Shown here: positions 10,535 through 22,900 of the stretch, piece after piece
Numbering within the stretch: position 1 is the stretch's first letter
Layout: every line of letters begins with the position of its first letter
Assembly (NCBI GenBank): GCA_946406115.1
Contig: OX291557.1
Location: forward strand, 6,108,501-6,172,500
DNA from: Apoda limacodes
Lineage: Eukaryota > Arthropoda > Insecta > Lepidoptera > Limacodidae
Length of the DNA: 64,000 nucleotides
Direction: 5' to 3'
Notes under the pieces: model-generated
Told to the model about the DNA's origin: nothing
What the model saw: only the letters and a program-made list of their open reading frames with translations
Database searches by the model: none
Position numbers and translations under genes: made by a program

Positions 10535-13036
10535 GCTATGAATGCCCATGAATTTGCTCTGACCTACGGATTCTCTCAGCTAGTACTCTTCAACGAGAAT
10601 ACCAGATATAGAGGACCATACAAGCTCCTTATTGGACCTTCTGCTGACTTCACGTCCGGATGGATACTCCGTCTCAGTGGATGCGCCTCTGGGCTCCTCG
10701 GACCACTGTCTCATCCGGACTCAAATGTCATGCACACAACCTGATCCATCTGGGCCAACTAATTGGCGTCGTGTGTGGCATTATAAGTCGGCAGACTGGG
10801 ATGGATTGCGAGAATTTTATGCGTCGTACCCGTGGAGGCAGATCTGCTATACCTCAGAAGATCCTGACGTCTGCGCAGCCGCAGTCACTGAGACAATCCT
10901 CGCTGGTATGGAATGTTTCATTCCTAACCTGCGAGTAGCTGCCGGCGTCAAAAAACGACCGTGGTTTAATAGGTCTTGCAGAGAAGCTAAAATTCTTAAG
11001 CAAACTGCGTATGAGGCTTGGACCACGGCTCGTAATAATAAGGACCGAATATTTCTAAGTTAAAACGCAAATTAAATGCTGCCTCGAGGTTCAGTAAGAA
11101 AGCAACTGCCAGAGCAAAATTCCAATTCATCGGCAAAATATGTGGGCGACTTGCCAGCTATCCTTCTGGGAGTCGTGCTTTCTGGTCGCTTGCTAAAGCT
11201 GCCGAGGGGAACTTCTGCCAGTCGTCATTACCACCACTGCGTAAGACCGATGGTGACTTGGCCCACAGTGCAAAAGAGAAAGCCGATCTATTGGGCAGTC
11301 TCTTTGCCTCTAACTCGAATGTGAACGACGAAGGCGCTGTACCACCTACTTTACCGTGGTGCGGTAAGACCATGCCCGAAATCTCTATAACACAGCGCGA
11401 GGTCCGGCGGGCGTTGCTTTCCCTAGACGTTCACAAGTCGAGTGGGCCAGATGGTATACCAGCAGTGGTGCTTAAGCAGTGTGTTCCTGAGTTATGTCCT
11501 GTACTCACTCTGTGCGCCTCTTCACGCTTTCCTACCACACTAGGCAATTTCCGTCTTCACGGAAGACTGCGAATGGGCACCCGGTGCCCAAAAGGGGCAA
11601 TAGATCAGATCCATCGAATTACAGGCATATCGTTATTACCTTTCTACTCACTAAGGTGATGGAGCGTGTGATCAACACACAGCTTCTAAGATACCTAGAA
11701 GAACACGACCTGGTCAGTGATCGTCAATATGGCTTTCGCCACGGTCGCTCGACTGGTAACCTTCTAGTGTATCTCACACACCGATGGGCACTAGCAATTG
11801 AGAGTCAGGGGGAGGCATTGGCATGTAGCATAGACATAGCGAAGGCGTTCGATCGGGTCTGGCACCGGGGTCTTCTATCGAAGTTGCCATCTTACGGAGT
11901 GCCCGAGGGTTTGTGCAAATGGGTGGCTAGCTTTTTGTCAGGCAGAAGCATACGAGCCGTAGTTGACGGTAGTTGTTCTGATAGCATGGACATTAATGCT
12001 GGTGTCCCGCAAGGCTCTGTACTGTCTCCTACGCTGTTTCTACTGCACATCAATGATATGTTGGACATCAACAACATACATTGCTATGCAGATGACAGTA
12101 CTGGAGACGCTTATTACACGGGCCGTGCAAGCATCCCACGTTCCGTTGTGGAGGAAAAGCGTGAAGAACTTGTGTCTCAAATCGAGATCGGTCTGTCCAA
12201 GGTCTCTGATTGGGGGCGGGAAAACTTGGTCCGATTTAACCCTTCAAAGACACAAGTCTGCGCGTTCACCGCTAAGAAAACCCCATTCACTGTAGTCCCA
12301 CAATTCCAGAACACTCCCCTCTCCATCTCCAACAGCATTGGGATCCTTGGCGTTGACATCTCCAGCGATGTTCAGTTCCGAGATCACTTGCTAGACACGG
12401 TAAAGCTGGCGTCCAAAAAACTTGGTGTACTCAACAGAGCGAAGCAGTACTTCACGTCGGGGCAAAGGTTGCTATTTTACAAGTCGCAAGTCCGGCCCCA
12501 TATGGAGTACTGCTGCCATCTCTGGGCGGGTGCACCCGGATACCAGCTTGGCCCTTTTGACTCGGTTCAACGACGGGCTGTGAGAATTGTCGACGATCCC
12601 AAACTCACTTGCGGTATCGAGCCCTTAAGTCTGAGGAGAGACTTTGCCTTCCTGTGTGTGTTCTACCGCTTGTACAATGGATTGTGGTCTGAGGAATTGT
12701 TCGAAATGATGCCCACGGCTACTTTCTACCATCGCACCGCTCGCCATCGACAGGGAATTCATTCTCACACTTTGGAACCAAAATGTTCGCGTACAGTGCG
12801 GTTTCAGAGAAACTTCCTCCCGCGAACCCTAGGGTTGTGGAATGAGCTCCCTGCCAAGGTTTTTTCTAAGGACTACAGTATGGGGTTCTTCAAAAAAGAA
12901 GCTATTAGATTTCTGAAGGGTCGGCAACGCGCAAGTGATACCCCTAGTGTTGCAAGCGTTCATAGGCTACGGTGACCGCTTACCATCAGGCGGACCGTAG
13001 GATTGTTTGCCACCTTAATGGTATAAAAAAAAAAAA
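10535..13036 (+). mobile_element. LINE family 1, copy B (longest copy)
   Basis: This is the most complete copy of the family. It contains the end of the apurinic-like endonuclease, the full RT and the 3' tail with 12 A (13025-13036). The 5' end is truncated inside the endonuclease; the exact boundary (about 10530-10545) is uncertain because no longer sister copy is available. It lies between the two lipase genes in the same orientation. Confidence 0.9.
10632..12975 (+). pseudogene. Endonuclease/RT polyprotein of LINE copy B, frameshifted
   Basis: The segment 10632-11063 ends the endonuclease ('DLLLTSRPDGYSV', 'GSSDHCLIRT') and continues into the linker. Small indels around 11064-11257 break the frame. 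The RT starts near 11370 ('SSGPDGIP'); an insertion of about 5 nt near 11507 ('actctgtgcgc' against 'acgcgc' in copy A) shifts it. From 11494 to 12975 one open frame of 493 codons covers 'DIAKAFDRVWH', 'GVPQGSVLSP', 'YADD' and the C-terminal region to the shared 'ASVHRLR' end. The RT core is therefore intact in B apart from the early shift. Confidence 0.88.
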
Positions 13037-13424
13037 CCCGTTATAAAAATGGAAAACCAACCCTACAAAAGACCTACAAACCATTTGCAGCCGGCTCGTT
13101 GTGTGTTTATCATAATCTTTACTTATCCTGTGTAAATTAAGACGAACGAATATTATGTTTGCATATATGTACTGTGATGCTACCGTCAAATATTTATTTT
13201 CTTGAAAAGCTCTCTAAGAGAATAACAGCAGTTTAGGTTATATATAGATCTAACTGCTCTTTTTTGTACAATATGACATAAGGCTATAAAAATAGCTAAA
13301 GTAAACTAATGTAGCAGTATCGGAATTAGTCAATTGTCTGACCTTCCTAATAGCAAAGAGAGCTAAACTTAATTTAGCCATAAGGGATGTAATATGAGGA
13401 TTCACACGTGAGATTCACATCAAT
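13037..13424. other. No gene seen
   Basis: This is AT-rich sequence between two LINEs. I see no recognisable exon or repeat in it. Confidence 0.5.
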
Positions 13425-15125
13425 GTGAGGACAAGCTTTATGTAGCTAGAGATGTTGATACTGCTGTAGATATATTTTATGAAAAAATTTACAAATGTTT
13501 TGATGATTGCGTTCCCAGAAAAAAGCGTATAGCTATGAACTCGAAGTATCTTTATCCTTCGTGGTTTACGCCAGATATTACACGCAACATCAAGTTGAAA
13601 TATTGCCATCTGAAACGTTACAAAGCTAAAAAAAAAGACTATAATCTAGAACTGTTTAAATTTTATAGGAAACGTGTGAAAGAACTCGTCGATTGGACTT
13701 ACCAACAATATATAAAAAGGACAGAAAAACGTCAGTAGGGACCCAAGTGAATTCTGGACTAACGTAAGAGACCAACGGACGACAAGACAAACTTGTGAGC
13801 ATTATAAATATGAGGGCCAAGGCGTTACAGGGACACAGGCAGTCGAGGCTTTCGCTGACTATTTTAAATCCGTGTTAAGGGACGACAAACCGCAACTAAA
13901 CGAGGAGAGTGCTTATCGAAACGCCGCTCAAAATACAGACTCTTTTCGTGTGGCCATTGACGCCATTAATGTTCAGAAGTTTAGACGCGCCTTAAGAAAA
14001 CTTAAGGCGAATTCCTCTTCCGGGTCGGACGGTATACCGCTGTATATTGTTAAGGACTGCATCAATGCATTTGAGATGCCGCTTCTTTACATATTTAATT
14101 TATGTATAAAGTTAGGGAAATACCCGGATTTTGGAAACTTTCGAGAGTCCCGCCTGTCTTTAAGGATAGTTCCAGATCTAAAGTGAATAATTATAGGCCT
14201 ATAGCTGTCCCATCGGCATTCGGAAAGATTTTTGAATCTATTATAAATTGTCACATCACGCAGCAAATCCACATTCGGCTATCCGATAACCAGCATGTTT
14301 TTCGAGCGGGTTGCTCGACAACCACCAGCCACTTAGAATTTGTTAGTTACGCAGTATCGGAAGTAGACAAAGAACATCAAGTCGACGAGGCGTATTTTGA
14401 CTTTAGTAAATCCTTTGATCGAGTAGATAATAATGTCCTTCTAGAAAAATGTGCAAATGCAGGATTCACACCTAAAGGTTTAAATTATTTGTCAGTTACT
14501 TTTCTGACCGATACCAATATGTGAGACTAAACGGATATTACTCTGAACCTTATGAGATCACGTCAGGAATAAGTCAGGGTAGTACACCTACACAATTTTT
14601 AATATTTATCAATGATCTGCCAGAGGTCGTAAGGACAGCTAAATACTCTATGTTCGCTGACGATCTGAAGCTATTTTTGAGCACCAACAACTTAAACGAT
14701 CACACATTGTTGCAGCGCGATATTGACGGTGTAGTTGAGAACCATTTAGAGTTTAACACATCCAAGTGTAAGGTAATGACGGTAACCCGCTTGCGTTTTC
14801 CGCAGTACCACGACTACACTGTCAATGACGTTCCGCTGGTTTGGCCAATGCGGACCGGCACGCCGAGCTCGTACCCTGTTTGTTACATACCCGGCGCGAA
14901 CTCAGCAGAAAGAACATTCGCCCATCTATTAGGCTTGTCAACTCGTCAACAATATGATTGCTCAGTACCTAGAGACTGAAATGTTTGCTATGACAAAAAA
15001 AGTCTTTTTGTCACTTGTTTAAAAGTACTTAAATAATTTGATATAAATTTAATGTTAAGTTACTTATTACACGTTTAAGTAATAACTGTAAGTGTATTAA
15101 GGTTCTTTCACAATAAATAAATAAA
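13425..15125 (+). mobile_element. LINE family 2, 5'-truncated, ending in (AATA)n
   Basis: This is a non-LTR element of a different family from copies A-E. The post-endonuclease linker ('YLYPSWFTPDI') starts near 13430. RT follows in broken frames: 'SSSGSDGIP' (13872-14186), 'NNYRPIAVPSAFGKIFE' and 'DFSKSFDRVDN' (14102-14524), then 'SGISQGS' and 'FADDLKLFL' (14521-14979). The thumb region appears deleted: sequence jumps from 'VNDVPLVW' to a short C-terminal end. The 3' tail is 'caataaataaataaa', typical of CR1/Jockey-like elements. At least two frameshifts and a TGA at 14522-14524 make it dead. Confidence 0.82.
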
Positions 15126-15521
15126 TTCAAAATCAATCTATATTCAAAATTTACTTAACAGTTCTCTCTCTGCCGATATTTGGTACGAACACAATTTACG
15201 AATGGCCCTACTTTTATATACCTAAAAGGACCTACCCTTAGCTTAGTAAACGAACGGAATTTCAGCCTTCTACAATAACCCAGTTATACTGAACAAGGGG
15301 ATGAAAATACGCCGAAATGCTGCCAGAAAAATATACGGCAGTTTGCTTGCACTCGAGGCATGCGGGGACACTGCCGTCAGCCCCCAGACCAAGTAAGAAC
15401 ATTTATCTGTTAATAATTGATACTTTTGATAAATAACATATCTTAATCATGCACTTTTTCAGTTAGGAGAGGACTCACAATTTCCGAAATTTTTGAGAAA
15501 TGTTACTTATTAGTATTTAGT
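15126..15521. other. Short stretch before the 19-bp array, nothing identified
   Basis: There is no exon, repeat family or regulatory motif here that I can support. Confidence 0.5.
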
Positions 15522-16452
15522 ATTATAGTACCTCAAATATATTATAGTACCTCAAATATATTATAGTACCTCAAATATATTATAGTACCTCAAATATATT
15601 ATAGTACCTCAAATATATTATAGTACCTCAAATATATTATAGTACCTCAAATACATTATAGTACCTCAAATATATTATAGTACCTCAAATATATTATAGT
15701 ACCTCAAATATATTATAGTACCTCAAATATATTATAGTACCTCAAATATATTATAGTACCTCAAATATATTATAGTACCTCAAATATATTATAGTACCTC
15801 AAATATATTATAGTACCTCAAATATATTATAGTACCTCAAATATATTATAGTACCTCAAATACATTATAGTACCTCAAATATATTATAGTACCTCAAATA
15901 CATTATAGTACCTCAAATATATTATAGTACCTCAAATACATTATAGTACCTCAAATATATTATAGTACCTCAAATACATTATAGTACCTCAAATATATTA
16001 TAGTACCTCAAATATATTATAGTACCTCAAATATATTATAGTACCTCAAATATATTATAGTACCTCAAATATATTATAGTACCTCAAATATATTATAGTA
16101 CCTCAAATATATTATAGTACCTCAAATATATTATAGTACCTCAAATATATTATAGTACCTCAAATATATTATAGTACCTCAAATATATTATAGTACCTCA
16201 AATATATTATAGTACCTCAAATATATTATAGTACCTCAAATATATTATAGTACCTCAAATATATTATAGTACCTCAAATACATTATAGTACCTCAAATAT
16301 ATTATAGTACCTCAAATACATTATAGTACCTCAAATATATTATAGTACCTCAAATACATTATAGTACCTCAAATATATTATAGTACCTCAAATACATTAT
16401 AGTACCTCAAATACATTATAGTACCTCAAATATATTATAGTACCTCAAATAC
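15522..16452. repeat. Tandem array, about 49 units of 19 bp
   Basis: The unit is 'attatagtacctcaaatat', repeating without visible indels from 15522 to 16452. The only variation I see is a T/C change near the unit's end ('atat' or 'atac'). By my count the C form is in units 7, 18, 20, 22, 24, 40, 42, 44, 46, 47 and 49. The array ends 528 bp before the lipase 2 start codon, so it lies in that gene's upstream region. Confidence 0.97.
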
Positions 16453-16980
16453 ATTTTTGACGACACTTTACAATCAGTTTAATGTATGGAGCTACCCTTG
16501 TAATTTTTTCTTCTCTGTCATTACAATGAAACACTAGTTTTTCAAAAAACTGGTCTGGGATCGGTTTTACCCCGGTTTTATTTTAATAACATCTATTTTA
16601 AGCCAGTAGAAAAGTGTACCAGTTTTCCATTCACTAGACCATAATAATGCTTTATGTAATAAAAAAATTATAAATTTGCGTGTGCTGTTATCTCAGCAAA
16701 GCGTAAGAAATGCATCGATAAGCATTAATATTTATTTTATACTCAGATTAATTCATATTTATTTATGTTTATTATATTTATTACATTAATATTTATTTAA
16801 TACTCAGACAGAACATACGTAATGTTACAGATGTTTTTGACATTGACACAGTTTTCAAATGGACACAGAGTTAAGTAAAAGCGTATTAGTTTATTTTCGT
16901 AATAATATCGTAATACCTTTTATGCATAATTTGATTGCTCAGACTCTAGTCTAAAGCAGAAATAACACCTTGTCGATAGT
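16453..16980 (+). promoter_or_regulatory. 5' flank of lipase 2 (putative promoter region)
   Basis: These 528 bp separate the 19-bp array from the lipase 2 ATG and must hold the 5' UTR and core promoter if the gene is active. An AT-rich 'ttttatgcataattt' around 16918-16932 and a 'gctcagact' initiator-like word at 16936-16944 are possible but weak; their spacing is not the standard one. No transcription start can be fixed from sequence alone. Confidence 0.3.
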
Positions 16981-19900
16981 ATGTGTACCAAAATGTTATA
17001 TGTGATATTCAGTGTTCTTTTTTTTGTGGGTGATGTATCAATGTATAGTTATAAAGAAGGATTTCCTGCAGGGTATCTAGAATATTGTAAGTTTAGAATA
17101 CCTAAATTATTAGTTCAGAAAGCTATGCAACGTTTTAATTTAAGAGACTGACCAATGCCAAGTGGAACTTTTCAAAATATAAAAATCAGCTGGGATCTCG
17201 GGTCGAAAATTTAATCCTTTATAGAAGAATATATACTTAATTGCTATTGCTACTAAAAATATCTTTTGTTTTCCTCGATATAAAAAAATCAAAAAATACT
17301 CAAAATTTTCTGTTTTTTTGTTTTGGTTATTAACCTCTATCCGCTAAACTAACATTAAAATTTATATTGGAAACTAGTTTAAATTAAATAAATTAAATAA
17401 GATTAAAAAATTAAACTAAAGAAATTATAATTTCGAATAGATATATTATAATAAGAATTATTGATAAGAGTTAATGTTTTAATTATTTTATTATAAAGTT
17501 TATTTACAATCATAATTTGTTATATATGTACAAATTTAAGTAACGTAATTATATTTATATAACAATTTTACTATAAAAGCGATTAAGTTAAAGTAGATAC
17601 GCCTTTTTTTTAACATGCATGTGATAATAATAGTTGTGTTTTATGCTATTACATGCGATGTGTGGGTCAAACCTCTAATTTATAATTCAGGGTCTTCACG
17701 TACAAATGCCAAGCTTAATTTAAGCCAAAGAAGTACCTATAAAGTTAGGTATGAAGAATTAACACGATTTTGATCATGTGGACTAGACTATAATTTAGAA
17801 TCATCGTTAGTAAGTAGCCTTAAAAGTTCCCGTGGCGCCCACGATTTATAGACGCAGTGTAGAGGTTCGAGCCGCAGAAAGCCGGTGGATGTAGGCAGCT
17901 GAAAACCAGCTGTTGTGTTGTAGAGTTATTTGAGACAAAGCAGAAACAAATTTTGTTTCCATGTTGCATCAACTACCATGTGATTATTGTACATTTTTGG
18001 AGTTTCGAACCCAAAAGACAACTCGAAACCCTAACCATCATTCAACCACTGGTGTCCCAATTTTTGTCACGAGTCTATGAAAAACTTCATTAGTATAATT
18101 GAAGAGTTGACGTAGAAATTCCACGCCGATACCCGCTAAATTCTGACTGTGTATTTCTAATAGAAAAAAGAATTGAATTGCGTAGCTGAATAGCTTGTTA
18201 TGATTTACCTATATGTCTTGTAAAAGATTAACCATGGTATGTGAATCAGTCTTAGAAAGGAAAATAAATGAAAGTAAAAAAATATGAAAGTCATGTTTAT
18301 AATTTCGAATAGGTATATTATAATAATAATTATTGATAAGAGTTAATGTTTTAATTATTTTAATATAAAGTTAATCTACAATCATAATTTGGTATTTATG
18401 TATGTACAAATTTAAGTAATGCATATAACCATTATTATTTATATAACCATTTACTATAAAAGCGATTAAATTAATATTTCGCCTTTTATTTTCATTTTTT
18501 TTCGGGTTCTTTTTTTTTTTCTTTCTCTGCTCAGATTAATAACTAAGTTTTTAAAGCAATTTCTATGTTGAATTAATTGTTTTAAGATTTACTGGGCTGT
18601 TCCCTGGTCAAAATCTTCACCACGGTTATAAAATACCACCGCAACATTCGTTGTGTAAAAACTGACAATAAGTTAAATGTAAAAGAAAAAAATAATTATA
18701 AACGCCTTTTTACTTTTAACAGTAAAATTATCATCGATTTTTTTATTTCGGCAAGTAATTAAAACCATTTTATCTATTTTAATAATATTTTTTTTAGTAA
18801 AAATATGCATCTTTACAAAGGAAATAAAATTTCAGCTCAAAAAAACGTGATTTAAAAAAAATATGTAAATATCTAAAAACTTGCCAGGTAGATATCGCTT
18901 TTAAGGGATAAGTTCGCCTATTTGTACCTTTCTTAACTAAGGTTTTTATTGAATTTAATTTTTCTTTAATTTTCAGGTCCAGGTTTAAATAAACCAGCAG
19001 TGATAACCAAAAAGAATCTGAAATATGTAGCATTGACTGTCCAAAGCCCAGGTAACGTAGCTACCTCAAGTCGAATAAGATACTCCTACAATTACTCAAA
19101 AAACCTGGCCAAGGATCCCAATTTGAGGTACAACAGACGAACTATTTTATACATTGGAGGGTATTTGGATAGTCCAAACTTCATATTTGCTCGAAAGTTA
19201 GGGAGGCTTTACAATATACTGGATTATAATGTGCTACATTTGGATATGAATCAGCTGGGAACTATTCCGTTTCCTATGTAAGTTATACATAGGAATTTAT
19301 GTTAGTAAAATTCGGTAATGAATTTTGTTAAAGGTGTAAGCAGTTATGTTATTATTAATGCAGGTTGGGAAGCTGTTGTTTTTAAATTATTTAGATAGGA
19401 ACTATCTAGATTATTTAAAGAATTAAGCCTATTTAAAGAATTATCTAAATTACTTCAGCCGTCGGAATGAAGTCATTTAATTCTGATCGAATAATCAAAT
19501 TTCTGTCACCTATTTGTTTTTTAATTTTAAAATAGCAGAAGCGGATCGTGACAATTTTTAATGGGTGTTTGCTAAAAAAAAAAAGACAAAAGAGGAATCG
19601 CTTAAATGCTAACCTTATTTTTATTTTTCTATTTAACTATAACTAAAATTAATTTGTCTACTTAGTTTTACAAAAGCGCGTATGCTTTCGTGTCACATTT
19701 TTGTGACCTTTTGTCTTTATTTCAAGCTGAATTTCTTAAATCTTTTAGCACTGTTTAATCACATCACAATAATCACATTTTATTTTACTATAGATACTAA
19801 TTTAACAATAAACAAACTGTTTATGTACCTATGTACTTATTTAATTTGTTTTTGTTAACTAAAAAATTCGTCAACAACAACAAAAGAGCAGCAACAGCGC

Positions 19901-22900
19901 GTCCATCGCGCCCCGGTCCGACCGAAAGCGGAGGTCAAGCTGGCAACAGTATTTTTCTTTACATAGCCCAGAAGGCGCTCCACATTTTGCTAATTTTTCA
20001 TACAAAATCTTCTGTTTTACGTGTGAGAATGTGTCGAACTTTCTCTTTTACACTCGTTGATTTTAGCTCTAAGTCTCTGTACTGAAATTCATTTTATAGG
20101 AGCGCAATTGCTAGCGCCCCTAGAAGTCACACAGTCTTCTCGGTGCAATTCCATACTAAATCTTGAGTGACCTGTGTGTGTACAGAATGTTTTTAGTGAA
20201 ATGCTATTTTAACATAAAGAGTAATCGAATCATAATAATTATCGAATTATTTTAAGTGCAATATAAAACATATTGTTTCTAAAGTAGATAATTATTTATG
20301 AGAGTGCGCTGCACCAGCGCTCCTTAGGATGAATCGCATCTGTTTTTGACCATCACACAGCGTGCTATGGATTCTTGCAATGACAACTATTAATCTCTTA
20401 TATAATTCTTTGTTTTTTAATTCATTTTGAAACAAACTTACTTTATACTTTTTTCTACTAAATATATACTTTTTTCAACCCACTGACAAGCAACAATAAC
20501 TTTTCACTTAAATAAACGTCGATTTTTCATAAAATAAAAATAGCTTCATCGAACAAAAAGTATATTAAAAAGAAAATTATTTTACACATTAATAATTGAA
20601 TAAGTGATTAATTGCGCTTCAATGTTTCTTTGACTGGATCTTGACATATTATAAGTAGGTACATAAGAAACAGTAAGACTCAAGAGACAGAAATGTTCAT
20701 CACATTAATGTTTGTCTTTTTTTTTCTATTTATACCACAAAGGTGGCAAACAAGCTTACGGTCCGCCTGATAGCAAGCGGTCACCGTAGCCTTTGGACGC
20801 TTGCAATATCAGGGGTATAACTCGCGCGTTGCCGACCTTTAAAAAATCGAATATCTTGTTATTGTATTATTGTTGCTACTTGAATACAAAACACAAATTC
20901 ACACAAAAAATACATTTCAATAATTTGCACTAAATAATACTCAACGGAGATCAAAAATAATATTGCGCTAGTTGACACTAGCTAAGGTAAAGTAGGTTTC
21001 GGCATGAGGCATTGGAGAATGAAAACCGATCAGAATTGACTTATTGTTATTATGTGTCGAACACAGAGAATTGAAAGTCTGGAGTATTCGGCTCTCACGT
21101 TCCCAAGAGCAAAATGTAAGGAAGTACCTACATCTCGCCCCTTGAGATCTAAACACTATGTACTTCCATATATTTCGCTTTCGAGAACTTACTCTAGACT
21201 TTTCGCAATAAGCTCATTGATCACCGTACACAGTATATTGGTTCGGTATAGCATCGACGCGAAGCAGGAAGAATTTCGTTAAATGACCGGTCACTAATTG
21301 TCTCTGTTGCACGTGCATAATTATTTGCCGTCGCGCTCGCACAGATGCGATGACCGACCGCTGTCATCAGTAATTACTACTATTTTGACAACTGACACAG
21401 GCTAAAAAGTAAAAGGACAATGTACGAAATTCTTTGTGCTTCGCGTCCGTGCTATAGTCTCTGTATTTCGATATTTCTTACACAGCTTAATACTAAGGTG
21501 GCAAACAAGCGTACGGTTCACCTGATGGTAAGCGGTCACCGCAGCCTATGGACAACACCTGGGGCTTCACTCGCGTGTTACCGACCCTTAAAAAGTCTCT
21601 TAACTTCTTCTTGAAGAACCCCATACTGTGGTCCTTAGAGAAAACCTTGGCAGGGACCACAACCTAAGCGTTCGTTAGAGGAAGTACATTGTGGTTTTAG
21701 AGAAACTTCCTCCCGCGAACTGAACTCCCATGCCAAGGTTTTCTCTTAGTGGTATAAACAAATGCGACCAATTAGGTTCTTAAGTGTGAGAATGAATTCC
21801 CTGCCAATGGCAAGCGTTATTATAATTCAATGACGTTCTAGGACTTTTGATTATTGACCTAAAGACTGCAATGTGATTTAAAATAAGGAATTACTTAGGA
21901 GACCTTTCTTAGAAAAGATTAAAATTTAGTAAGTTTTTGAAGAGATCTTAAATGACCTCCTAATTAAAAAATTACAGGATGGCAAGATGAAACTGGCACC
22001 TAAGAAGAAGATCATTAAGTTATCAAGTCAATGTCGACTTAGAGAGTGCGATGTGATTTAGGATAACAAATTACTAATAGGACCTTTCTTAGAAAAAATA
22101 AAAATTTAGTAAGTGTTTAATGATAATAGGTCTTGTATGACTTCCTACTCAAAAAATACAGAGTTAAAATTATTAATAGTGCCAAAAAGTCAAATGATGC
22201 TGATGATTAATATAAAAACATCTAAGACAGGAATAATATGCTGATTGTTCTATAAGATTAGTGATCATCTTGGTATTATTCGTAGCTATCAAAATTCTGT
22301 GCCAGATCCACATAAACCACTCAATATGAAAGACCATGATATAAGAGATATAAGAGTGTAAGAGCATGCATACCGTGGTCATGGTGCTTGTAACAGCATA
22401 AAAATAACGAGAGCCCAAAACTGTCAAATCATGATAAGAACCCCTTCTTCTTGTGGCGGGCTGATTTCCACACTTGCCACTCGTACATGGTAGTTTTGTG
22501 CGTAGCGGATGGCCAGCTACTGAAGCCAGCTTAGTTCTGTCCAGAATCTCAACAAGTGACCAACACTGCTGTAGGCCTCCTGGAGCGTCTATTGGGTCCC
22601 TTTGTGTTTTGTCCTGTAGCCTTCCACCTTTTCAGAATGTATCACGTGAGATGGTATTTCTTTTGCTCCCATAAATGCTCTGCAAAGGGGGCTGTCGGTG
22701 GCACCTAAAAGTAATAGGTGTCGGTTAAGCGCGCAGTGGCCTGTTAGGATCCCTACCGCCGTTTTCATGGTATTCCTGTTTATCCAGAGTAGGCTCTTTG
22801 TTAATATAGGATTGAGGTTAGGTTTGAGTATTTGGCCTCTCGGCAACCTGTGATACCCGCCCATTCTGATTGATGTCGTTGGTAATGCTGTCTAAACCAG

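Noticed and set aside
15522..16452. A CRISPR-like or telomeric array
   Set aside because: The 19-bp unit has no spacers and does not resemble the insect TTAGG telomere repeat.
19831..20085. A small gene over the GC-rich island in lipase 2 intron 2
   Set aside because: No homology or start context is recognisable; the island alone is not enough evidence.
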